From Cercis canadensis (taxonomy: Eukaryota > Streptophyta > Magnoliopsida > Fabales > Fabaceae), in contig QAOA01000555.1 in NCBI GenBank assembly GCA_003255065.1, forward strand, positions 1-64,000: a stretch of 64,000 bases of DNA, in the 5' to 3' direction. The stretch's first letter is position 1. Each line of letters begins with the position of its first letter. The position numbers were made by a program, and so were the translations under genes. Shown here one piece after another: positions 11,521 through 21,962 of this stretch. The notes beneath the pieces are model-generated. The model did no database searches. It worked only from the letters and a program-made list of their open reading frames with translations, and was not told where the DNA came from.

Positions 11521-12973
11521 TTTACAGATCACTAAGTGTTAAGAGGACTCACTGATAACTATTAAACAGTTAAATGATATTCTTCAGTTGAGGTGGAAGT
11601 TTGATGGCTGGCTTCCAGCTTTGGATGACTTCCCAAAATTTTGGAATCTAAGCATAATATTGAATAAGATCTGCTAGGAAGCAAAGTTTTACCTTAGATA
11701 GATTTCTTTGATTCGATGCCGGATTTTCTTTTACTATTCAGCATATTTAGAGTTAGCTGGTCAAATGCCGAATCTTTTAGATATGGATACATTGTTACAC
11801 ACACAATACACGCATACTTAACGCACATGAAAACATGAAAACATAACATAATTTTATGTATTTAACCATGCATTCAATTAAAAGTTATAAGAAAGAAACT
11901 TGGTGAATCCCCACAACCCGTGATATAGCGGTTCCATTTTTTTAATTGCACTGCCAGCAACTAACATAATTTGCATCATCTAGTTGCTAATACTAACTAA
12001 TGTGATTTGTATGTCAGTAGCATATCTCAAATGTGGCCATTAGTTGTCTTTGCCTTGTTAATTTGTGTAGTTTACTTTACACATCTCTAGAACTGCTTGT
12101 GACCCTTGCAAAATTCATTTTTAACTTAAAAACTGAAAAAGTACTGGTAATTCCTGATCACTGTCGGGAACAAAAAAATGAAGAGATATGCAAGTGACTT
12201 TTTTCTACCTCCTCTTGTAGAGAAAATCTTTAATAAGTTACCACGCTTATTAGTCCTACCCCTCTTCAATTTTTAATGGATAAAGGAAGAGTCCAAATTC
12301 AAAGCAAGTACCAATCCCATAAAGCAACGAGTTATTAAATCAATAAATAAATTTGCAAATCGGGATCAGAGATATCATGACTTCAAGATGGGTTAGCAGT
12401 GTCAATATGAATCAAGTTTCTACTGATATGGAGGAAAAGTATCAGAGTTGGACATCTACACAGAGATATGATAAGATGAAGCAAGATTGATAGGATTCTG
12501 AACCTTTATCTTTGAGCACTAGCTAAGAATGCCATATCCTATTCTAATTTGCTGAATACATTTGCTTTTATTGCTAAAAGAAAAACAATGAATAAGTACT
12601 AGGTGAAGATGAGGACTAACATGCCTTTCGTCTATTACAAGGTTCATAATCTTGTATGGAATTCATCTCCATACAGTGTATTTTCCAAGAAGAGTGTGTT
12701 ACAAGGTGCCTTGGTCTGCAGCTAGCAAAATCTTGTACTAGATAGTAAGGTAGTAGTAAAGGTCAAGCAATATGCATGGTTTTCAATGCCTTCATTAATA
12801 GGGAAGATATTTTTACCTTGTAGGACAAACATATGCAAACTTCAAAATTGTGAAACACATACTTTTATACTTTCAATGACAGATGCATCTCAAAATTAGT
12901 GAAAGTGATCCTTTTGATGGGAACATTCACTCTTAGAAAGATTGATGAATGGTATTCATCTCAAGTTACATGT

Positions 12974-13281
12974 ACAATTCTTCAATATCCATCTTTGCTA
13001 TTCTAGGAAGATATTTTACTCTATCTCAGTTCTAAGTTTCTGACCACGACACACTGTTTACCATGTTCAAGTTTATTTTTCTTGAGAAAAATTACAGAAA
13101 ATTTCTCCCTTGAATCTGGTGGTCCAATATGGAAGAGGCTTATGTTGAAAAAGATAGAGCTCATAATCCTAGATAGGGAGAATCAAGAGCTCAGTAACAC
13201 ATCAACTGTAGAAATGACGGGTTTCAGTGGTTCTTATTAATTTCTTGAGCATTACTCCTTTGAAGACTTCCCCCCTCCATC
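12974..13281. repeat. 308-bp direct repeat, left copy (likely empty-site allele)
   Basis: Repeated almost exactly at 18208-18515; one difference was noticed (12983 versus 18217). The left copy ends at the single N (13282). The termini are not TG...CA and no matching target-site duplication flanks the pair, which argues against these being the long terminal repeats of the intervening Gypsy element. Confidence 0.8.
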
Positions 13282-13289
13282 NGGCAACA

Positions 13290-15605
13290 ATGGTGTCAGG
13301 GGAGAAAGTGCGAATAGATCACTTGGAGGGTAAGGTAATCAACATCGACAACAAAGTGACTTCCGTGGAGTCGAAAGTGGAGCAACTTGTTCGTTCAATG
13401 ACAACCATGCAAGAAGCCATGGTTAGTAGCGAAAAGGAGCAAGCAGAATTCCGTCATCAATTCTCCAGGATGATGGCTAGAATGGAGAAGCGAGCGGGAG
13501 GAGACGACGAGTGAGAAGACTATGTGTTCTCTGGAGCATCGGGATCACACCATGACGCGTCGGTTCATGATCGGAGTACTCGTCGTACTCTGGGTCGGGA
13601 CTCGTCGAGATTCATGGCGGACTTCCAGTCCATGGCACGACGGGTGGAGTTGCCGACGTTCACAGGGGCTGACCCTCGAGGGTGGCTCATTCGGGCGGAA
13701 CAGTTCTTCCGAGTGCAACAGACACCATCGGAGGTGCAATTAGCACTTGCCCAGATTTCTATGGAGGGTGAGGCGGTGCATTGGTTCACCATTCTGATGG
13801 AAGTGTTTCCGACGATGACTTGGGAGCAGTTTCGGGTGGAACTGATGGAGAGGTTTAGTGGGTTAGACATCTCGAACCCATACGAGGAAATAGCAGGACT
13901 GAGGCAAAGGGGAACAGTGCAGGAATTCATAACTGAGTTTGAATGCCTTGCGTCTTTGTTGCCCAGACAACCCGAACAGCAGTATGTAGGGTATTTCGTG
14001 AATGGGTTGAAGGAAGATATCAGGAATTGGGTACGGGTTCATCATCCTGAGACTCGATTACAAGCAATGCGGCTAGCCCGCAATGTTGAGGTAGCTTTGA
14101 AGAAAGTGTGGGAGAAACAGGTGCGAGGCACGGTGAGCAAAACTCCATATAATTCTAGTCCATTTTCACCCAATGCTTATAAATCAGGGGGAGGATGGTC
14201 TGGTGGTAAAATGGGGGAGGCAGGGTCTTCTGATCCTAGTAAAGACCGGATGGAGAGAAATGCTCAAACCAAACAGGGGCCATTCAATCAGAGAGGAACT
14301 CAAAATCTGACATCTCATGAATAGGAGGAGAGATGTCGTAAGGGGCTTTGTTTCAGATGTGGTTTGCAATATAGCCCAGGGCACAAATGCCCTGACCCAA
14401 AACTTAGGGTAATGTTGTTGGGTGAGGATGAGAGTGTGAGTGAAACTGGGGAAGTGGTGGTGGCTGAGGCTGAGGAACAGGAAGAAGCAAGTGAAGGGGA
14501 ATGCATGGTGGTGGACTCACAAGGGTTATGGGAATTTTGTGGGGTCATGAAGGATCACCTGAGTATGCTAAAAACAATGAAAATAGAAGGCATGATTAAT
14601 GAAATCCCCATCCTTATTCTGGTTAACAGCGGGGCAACACATAACTTTATCTCACCAAAACTGGTGAATGCTCTAGGATTGCAATTAGAGGGCACAGAGG
14701 ATCAGCTAGGCATAAGATTGGGAGATGGGCATAGGGTCCTTACCCAAGGAAAATGCTCTCACCTAAAGCTGTCTATGGGAATTTATTCCTGCATAATGGA
14801 TGCTTGGGTACTAGACATGGGTGGTTTGGATTTAATCTTGGGAGTGGCTTGGCTGAGAACCTTGGGAGAGGTGGTTACTAATTGGGACACGCGGGTTATG
14901 AGTTTTTGGGATGGAAAACAGAGAATTGAGTTGCAGGGAAGTGACACTAAAAGCCTTTCTACACTCCACATCGTGTTTGGGAAAGGGACTGTGGGGGGAC
15001 ATAAGGTGTCATGTAAAGAAAGAGGGTTACAAGTGAGTGAAGCAGATATGGAGGAATTGACTCATTCACAGAGAAAAGAATTAAATGCTGTTCTGGACAA
15101 ATTCCCAGCAGTATTTACAAACCCAAGAGGGTTACCCCCTACCAGAAACTGTGATCATGCTATTACCCTATTTCCAGAGGCAGGACCAATCAGTGTCCGG
15201 CCCTATAGGTACCCCCATTTTCACAAGGATGAGATTCAGAGGCAGATTCAGGAGTTACTACAGCAAGGCATCATTCAACACAGCAATAGTGCCTACTCCA
15301 GTCCAGTCATTCTGGTCAGAAAAAAGGATTCTACCTGGCGGATGTGCGTAGATTACAGGGCATTAAACAAGGTAACAATTCCTGATAAGTTTCCTATTCC
15401 TGTGGTGGATGAATTGCTGGATGAACTTCATGGTTCAAAATATTTTTCCAAACTAGACCTCAAATCTGGGTACCACCAAATTAGAATAAAAACCACAGAT
15501 GTAGATAAAACAGCTTTTAGAACTCATGAGGGGCATTATGAGTATTTGGTGATGCCTTTTGGACTAATGAATGCTCCTTTCGACCTTCCAAGCTGCTATG
15601 AATGA
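13290..15605 (+). pseudogene. Gypsy gag-protease-RT N-terminal part, broken
   Basis: One frame runs from ATG 13290 to 15605 but is cut by an in-frame TGA at 13512-13514 and an in-frame TAG at 14322-14324. The first part is a coiled-coil-like segment and the second is the gag capsid-like domain. After the TAG comes a zinc knuckle (C-x2-C-x7-H-x-C). Next is an aspartic protease whose active-site triplet reads VNSGATHNF: the catalytic Asp is replaced by Asn (codon 14625-14627). The first half of reverse transcriptase follows (motifs [21 protein letters not shown]). The frame is lost near 15575-15585 by a small length change, and the remainder continues in another frame. The copy is therefore not autonomous. 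Confidence 0.88.
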
Positions 15606-18084
15606 GATTTTTCGTCCCTATTTGAGGAGGATGGTTTTGGTGTTCTTTGATGACATCTTGGTGTTTAGCTCTTCATGGCAACAGCACCTCGAACACTTAA
15701 TGGTAGTGCTGTCAGTGCTGCAACAGAATCACTTTGTGGTCAACAGTAAGAAATGTCAGTTTGGACAGCAAATTATTTCTTATTTGGGTCACTTCATTTC
15801 AGGAAATGGAGTTGCTATGGACCCAGAGAAAGTGGCTGCGGTCATTAATTGGCCTGTGCCCAAAAATGTGAAAGGTGTCAGAGGTTTTTTGGGGTTAACC
15901 GGGTACTATCGGAAGTTCATTCAAGGCTATGGCAAGGTGGCGAAACCTTTGACAGACCTAACAAAAAAAGATGGTTTTCACTGGGGTAAGGATGCATTAC
16001 AAGCCTTTGACACTCTCAAGCAGTCGATAACTTCTGCTCCTGTGCTGGTTCTCCCAGATTTCTCTAAGCCTTTTGACATCGAGTGTGATGCTTCAGGCCG
16101 GGGTATAGGTGCCGTGCTGTTGCAAGACAAACGTCCTGTAGCTTTTTACAGCAAAGCAATCTCGGATAGTACTATGTCCAAGTCTGCCTATGAACGGGAA
16201 ATTATGACATTAGCAATGGCAATTCAGCATTGGAGACCTTACTTGTTGGGGAGACTTTTTCGAGTGTATACAGATCAGAAAAGCCTTAAGTTTTTGTTGC
16301 AACAAAGGATTTCTACCCCAGATCAGCAGGATTGGTTAGCCAAATTAATGGGGTATCAATTCGAGATTTTTTACAAGCCGGGAAAAGAAAATGGGGTTGC
16401 TGATGCACTATCTCGATCACATGGGGAAGCTGAATTTTCTATGGTGATATCTTTTCCTACTTGGTTGGAGGGACAGAACTTGACTCAAGGCTTGGAGCAA
16501 GATCTTCAACTAGCACAGATCATTGCAGCATTACAACAGGATCCCGGAGCCAAGCCTGGATTTTCTCTGATTCAAGGAATTCTGTATTACAAGGGTCGAT
16601 TGGTCATTCCAGCCAATTCTCCCTGGATCCCTGTGCTAATTACAGAATTTCACTCAACTCTTCAAGGTGGACATTCTGGTTATTTGTGCACATACAGGAG
16701 GTTAGCTACTAATCTATATTGGATTGGTATGAAGAAACAAGTGCAAGAATTTGTCCGTGGCTGTGAGGTGTGCCAACAACAGAAATATTCAGCATTGACC
16801 CCCGGAGGTTTGCTACAGCCCCTGGATATTCCAGAACAGATTTGGGAGGATGTTTCAATGGACTTTATCACAGGTCTTCCGAAATCAAAGGGATGGGAAG
16901 CTATCCTAGTGGTTGTAGATCGTTTGTCAAAGTATAGTCATTTTCTTCTCCTCAAACATCCCTACACTGCTAAGAGTATAGCTGAACTGTTTGTCAAAGA
17001 GATAATCCGGCTCCATGGAGTGCCTAAGTCAGTAGTCAGTGATAGAGATCCAATTTTCATGAGCAAATTCTGGCAAGAGATCTTTAAGCTGCAGGGTACC
17101 AAACTCAAATTCAGTTCTGCATATCATCCAGAAACTGATGGGCAGACGGAGGTGGTTAACCGTTGCTTAGAAGCCTATCTACGTTGCTTTGCAGCAGAAC
17201 AACCAAGGAGCTGGGCAATGTGGATCCCCTGGGCAGAATTGTGGTACAATACCACTTTTCATGCTTCCACACACACAACGCCTTTTGAGGTGGTTTATGG
17301 TAGGAAGCCTCCAACCATTTTAAAATTCATTCCAGGGGAGACAAGAGTAGAAGTAGTAGCTAGAGAGTTGATGGACAGAGATGAGGCATTGAGGCAATTA
17401 AAGTTCCATTTGCTAAACGCTCAAAACAGCATGAAGAAGTATGCTGACAAACACCGGCGAGATGTATCCTTAAAGGTGGGGGAATGGGTTTATTTGAAAT
17501 TAAGGCCTCATCGACAGAAATCTGTGGTCACAAGAATCAATCAAAAATTGGCTCCGAGGTTCTATGGTCCTTTTCTGATCTTAGAAAAACTGGGGGCAGT
17601 CATTTATAAACTACAGTTACCAGAAAATTCACGAGTCCATCCGGTGTTTCATGTGTCACAACTTAAAAAAGCTGTTGGGCAGAAGTTTGTTCAGGCCACA
17701 CTACCTATTGGCATGGGAATTGAAGTACAGGCAGATGACCAACCTCTTCGAGTGCTGGGAAAACGTAAGGAGCACAAACATAATGAAGAGGTGGTGCAGT
17801 GGTTAGTAGAATGGAAAGAAAAACCTATTGAAAAAGCTACTTGGGAGGATGAGTACACCCTGCGCTCTCAATTTCCTGACTTCAGTCTTGAGGACAAGAC
17901 TGTTTTTGAAGAGGAGGGCAGTGATAGAGCCCAAGATACTATGGGCATGGGTACGGGTCAGGTGAGGGATCCGGGTAATACTAATACTAACCCAAAACAG
18001 TTGAAGGTCTACTCTAGGAGGAAGGCAGGAACATGTGGAATTAACCAAGGAGAGGCAGGTGGTTATGGAGAGAGAATGCAGTAA
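15571..18084 (+). pseudogene. Gypsy RT C-terminal part, RNase H, integrase and chromodomain
   Basis: A long open frame of 837 codons. It begins inside reverse transcriptase, just before the catalytic FFDD box (15643-15654). It continues with RNase H (CDASGRGIGAV near 16084), the integrase zinc finger (His at 16651, paired Cys near 16762-16770), the DDE core (Asp near 16861, SDRDP near 17038, Glu in the ETDGQTEVVN stretch near 17149), and a C-terminal chromodomain (about 17750-17900, residues VVQWLVEWKEKP then ATWE). Chromodomains of this clade read histone marks and guide integration to particular chromatin. No stop interrupts this part, so the breakage is concentrated in gag, protease and the RT junction. 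Confidence 0.88.
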
Positions 18085-18207
18085 CGGTTTAGCTAAATAG
18101 GAGGAAGGCACGAGAGTGTGAGGGGCAGAGATAGTTTTGTGAGTTAATTCAGCATTCTTTGCTTGGGACCTATAGCTCTGTGAGCTAAGGGAGAGGGGGC
18201 ACTCATC

Positions 18208-18515
18208 ACAATTCTTGAATATCCATCTTTGCTATTCTAGGAAGATATTTTACTCTATCTCAGTTCTAAGTTTCTGACCACGACACACTGTTTACCATGT
18301 TCAAGTTTATTTTTCTTGAGAAAAATTACAGAAAATTTCTCCCTTGAATCTGGTGGTCCAATATGGAAGAGGCTTATGTTGAAAAAGATAGAGCTCATAA
18401 TCCTAGATAGGGAGAATCAAGAGCTCAGTAACACATCAACTGTAGAAATGACGGGTTTCAGTGGTTCTTATTAATTTCTTGAGCATTACTCCTTTGAAGA
18501 CTTCCCCCCTCCATC
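18208..18515. repeat. 308-bp direct repeat, right copy (host flank after the Gypsy element)
   Basis: Partner of 12974-13281. This copy continues smoothly into unique host sequence at 18516, whereas the left copy stops at the N. That fits host flank seen twice: once from an allele without the element and once from an allele with it. Confidence 0.8.
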
Positions 18516-20227
18516 CAGTTCTAATTAGTGAATTGGTTCTTTTGCTCCTATGATGAGAAGCTGCAACTACAAACATATCATACTATTATTAAGGAGGCTC
18601 TACAATGTGCAAAAATTTAGTGCACAAAAAGATGTTCTGTAGATTCACTTGGCATACATTATCATTAAGGATGTGTTTATTTCTTACTTTTTTTATCTGA
18701 AAAAAATACTTAATATTTTTTGAAAAAAAGTTCAGTGAGAATTTGATTTTTTAGTCTAAGGTAGGCGGGAGCTTTAACCCAATAACAATGTCAATTGAGT
18801 CAAGGCTCTTTAGCATTAAAAAAATGCTTAAGAGAAATGAAAATCGACATTAAATCTAGATACAATGCATAATGCATCATGCATATCTACATGCATTGTT
18901 AATTTTCGGTCTCTATTTTCATTGCTTCTATTTGCATTTCTAGCAAGAGTTAGAGTTGGACATATATGGTAGTTTCTCTCTTTCTTTATGTTCCTTTCAT
19001 GGATGAAATCAGGCATATTAATTGCCATAAATTAAGAATATTTAAGTTATGGGTGAGTTGATAGCAATGCCTGAGATTTAATTTCCTATGTGAACCACTT
19101 AACAACTAGTCACAGCTGTCTAGTCCAAGCCACTGCAATTCCTGTTTGCCAAGTTGCAGGAAAAAAAAAATAAAAAATTCATGAATAATATTTAGTTAAA
19201 AGTTGAGCTACCAAGTATTACTACTTCTGCTAATAGCATCCCTGCAAGTTGAGGGTTTGACCAACTAACATAAACAGTTAAACACCCACCATAACTTGGA
19301 CAATTCGTTTAGGCCAAGGGGTGCTGGGATGGGGTTGTCACTTGTCATCATCCAAGCTATTCATTTCTCTCCACATGAGTTGCTTCATTTGATTTATTGT
19401 TAAATTGGATTCATTTAATTCTTTTTTTACTTATCTTAAATCTCTTAAAAGAAATGTGAGAGTATCATATCTCTTTTAAAAAACATTAGACTTTGACTTC
19501 TTTCATTAATTTTGCAGATTTCAAAATTAATTAATCGAAGCCGTCTAATTTAGCTTTCTATTACAACAAAATAGAAAATAAAATTTGCAGAGTTTAAAGT
19601 TGATTTATTTATATATTTACCTTCTTTTTCTTGGTAATCCCATTTTTCTGCATACTATTATTGACCTTTTTACTATTAATTAACTGTAAATTAGCACTGC
19701 ATGACACAGAAAACGGAGGTACACGTGCTGATATCAAAAGACAATTTCTGGGCATCAATGAGCAATTATTTTATTTCTCCTTAATTACTTAATTAATTAT
19801 AAAACTAATTCGGGTATATCTAAACGGAGTTACCACGGACTATGTCCCCCAAGCCTAAATAAGTGGGGTCCCACAGGTCCCGAATTCACCTACAGTGCAT
19901 CATAATCTCACATGACATGAGCCCAAACTCAAATTCTTGTTAATTCAACATTGAAAATTACGGGGAAAATATTAAATGAAACCCATAATAATTTGGGAAC
20001 CCCAATCCAATTTATTAGATACTTCGGTGCATATTAATCTCTCCAACAATTATAATTCCCTCACGTATAGATTTTTAGTTTGAAAAAGAAAGTGGTTATA
20101 ATTTTTTGGTAATGGCTTGGCACAATTTAACAACATTATATAACTCCAAGAGTTTAAGCATGGTGGAAAGAATGTAATAATAGATTCTTCGAATTTCGTT
20201 AAGATTCAAATATTGCGGCCATTATCC

Positions 20228-20606
20228 AAGAGAGTTTCTCTCTTAATTGCACTAGGTCAATATAAGGATGTGCCCTAGGGGGGGATTTAGTCTCAGTGAG
20301 CGAAAACTAGTTCGAAGAAACCCTTATTATTAAAACCACAAAAAAGACTTATATAGAATAATATTATTTATATAATTATTACATTCATTATAATTAATAT
20401 TTCTCTGGATAGGCCANAAGAGAATTTCTCTCTTAATTGCACTAGGTCAATATAAGGATGTGCCCTAGGGGGGGATTTAGTCTCAGTGAGCGAAAACTAG
20501 TCCGAAGAAACCCTTATTATTAAAACCACAAAAAAGACTTATATAGAATAATATTATTTATATAATTATTACATTCATTATAATTAATATTTCTCTGGAT
20601 AGGCCA
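20228..20606. repeat. 189-bp direct duplication around a single N
   Basis: 20228-20416 and 20418-20606 are nearly identical (for example one C/T change in the CTAGTYCGAAG stretch) and meet at the N at 20417. Same pattern as the other N-linked duplications, so probably an unmerged contig overlap or two alleles. Confidence 0.85.
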
Positions 20607-20765
20607 ATATAAGGATGTGCGTTTAAGATTGCTTAAGGAGAGATTTAGTCTCAGTGAGCGAAAGCTAGCCCAAAGATACTCTTACCGTTAAAATCACACA
20701 AAAAATTATATAAAATAATGTTATTTATATAATTATTATATTCATTATAATTAATATTTCTCTAG
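20607..20765. repeat. Diverged third copy of the 20.2-kb repeat unit
   Basis: Starting with ATATAAGGATGTGC, this stretch matches the preceding unit through the GTCTCAGTGAGCGAAA core and the AT-rich tail, but with many substitutions. Unlike the N-linked pair, this divergence indicates a genuine old tandem duplication or a dispersed repeat. The family is unknown. Confidence 0.65.
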
Positions 20766-21962
20766 GTGCTAGTTTTAGATTTTCAAGATTTGAATTTTAA
20801 TTAACTTAAATAAACTTATTACATCTTAGCACTAAGTTAAATTGTTAGAATTATTACATTCTGTGAATATAGATTTTTTAAAATTTTATTTTATGCATAA
20901 TTTTCTAAGTGTAAAAAATTGTGTATTTAGGCCTATGGCACTAAAATTGTGAAATGCTACTCAACATCATATTTTGTTCACAAAACATTACATTTATGGG
21001 TATCATAAAAAAAAAAATCAAATTAAAACTATAAAATATAAGTTAAATTGATATTCACAGTAATGAAAAGAATGTGAAAAAAGTAATTATTAACAACTTC
21101 CAAAAGTTACCTCTTCCAATCTGTCCTAAAATTTTGTTGGGCCAGGACAGGAGCTTGTATGTTGATAAGCTAAGTTTTTTGTTGCGCGAGGGAACGTTAG
21201 GTTGAGAAGTGAGGCATAGTTTTGAAAGGTAGTTAAAGGTCGTTTTGAACGGTCTTTCTTCCAAATCGAGCATTCTTTATTTCCCTCTTTGTCAAATGAA
21301 AGTAAAGTAAAAAAATTGTTGAAAATTGGCGCGACCCACATTGAGACAAGAATGCAGTCTTCTGGAAGTGACAACAAACAGTCAGCTACCAAAACATTTA
21401 GATATGGAACTAACATAACATAATATTGTTCCTTTTAATTATTCTCAATCCACCATCTCACCTAGCTTCTTCTCACTACTACTGTGCCCAGCTACTTGCT
21501 GGAAAGGGAACTAAAGTCAAGCTATTGCAGTTTTCGTCCAAGTAAGGATTTTGATATTTGAAGGCATCAAATTTATTACCTTCTTCAGTTTGTACTAATT
21601 ACACAATGCTCAAACTCATCACTTGAATTCACACTTGTGCGAAAAGAATGATGTTAGGGCATGGCATTTGCTTTTGATGTGTGGTCTTATAGATGGGTGT
21701 GTAGCATAGGGAACATATCAAGTTAGTAGATTAATTTCATTAGAGTAATGCTTAATTAGATGCACAAACTTGCATAATTGTACCGTATGAATTTCAATAC
21801 AAGGTGGTAGCGGCAGTAAAAGAGTGATTGCACAGATTCCATCGAATTTGGAAGTAACATGCACATAAGCACTTGTATATGTGAACTAGGTACTAACACA
21901 AGTTATTGCAATTTAACCCTGGAATTTGATTATACATTAACTACATGATCTGCAGTTATAGC

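Larger units (their letters stand above)
10284..12973. other. Intergenic, upstream of RTFL gene to the Gypsy insertion site
   Basis: AT-rich sequence without a recognisable gene. A 112-codon open frame on the minus strand (10194-10532) spans the TATA box and is not credible as coding. The region holds an N-linked tandem duplication (11169-11467) and a GA/poly-G tract. Confidence 0.5.
13283..18207 (+). mobile_element. Chromodomain Ty3/Gypsy retrotransposon, degenerate, 5' end missing
   Basis: Order of domains: gag, CCHC knuckle (14349-14390), protease, reverse transcriptase, RNase H, integrase, chromodomain. This order (RT before integrase) plus the C-terminal chromodomain places it in the plant chromovirus clade (Tekay/Reina/CRM/Galadriel type; lineage not resolved). 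The single N at 13282 lies 7 bases before the gag ATG, so any 5' long terminal repeat and primer-binding site are absent from this assembly. Only 123 bases separate the final stop from the host sequence at 18208. They contain purine-rich tracts (around 18101-18116 and 18188-18200), but no long terminal repeat can be proved without its partner. The 3' junction reads ...ATCA then host sequence, compatible with a canonical CA terminus. Confidence 0.9.
18516..21962. other. Intergenic, upstream of the H+-ATPase gene
   Basis: AT-rich, no gene recognised. Open frames on the minus strand (21055-21273, 21126-21416) are short and lack family resemblance. Contains the repeat cluster at 20228-20765. The last few hundred bases are the likely promoter and 5' leader of the gene starting at 21963. 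Confidence 0.5.

Noticed and set aside
13291..13302. Primer-binding-site-like string TGGTGTCAGGGG
   Set aside because: It overlaps the gag ATG and matches the initiator-tRNA site at only about 9 of 12 bases; in this clade the site normally lies well upstream of gag.
12974..18515. The 308-bp direct repeats as long terminal repeats of the Gypsy element
   Set aside because: No TG...CA termini, no matching short duplication outside them, an N at the end of the left copy, and host-like continuation on the right; the empty/filled allele explanation fits better.
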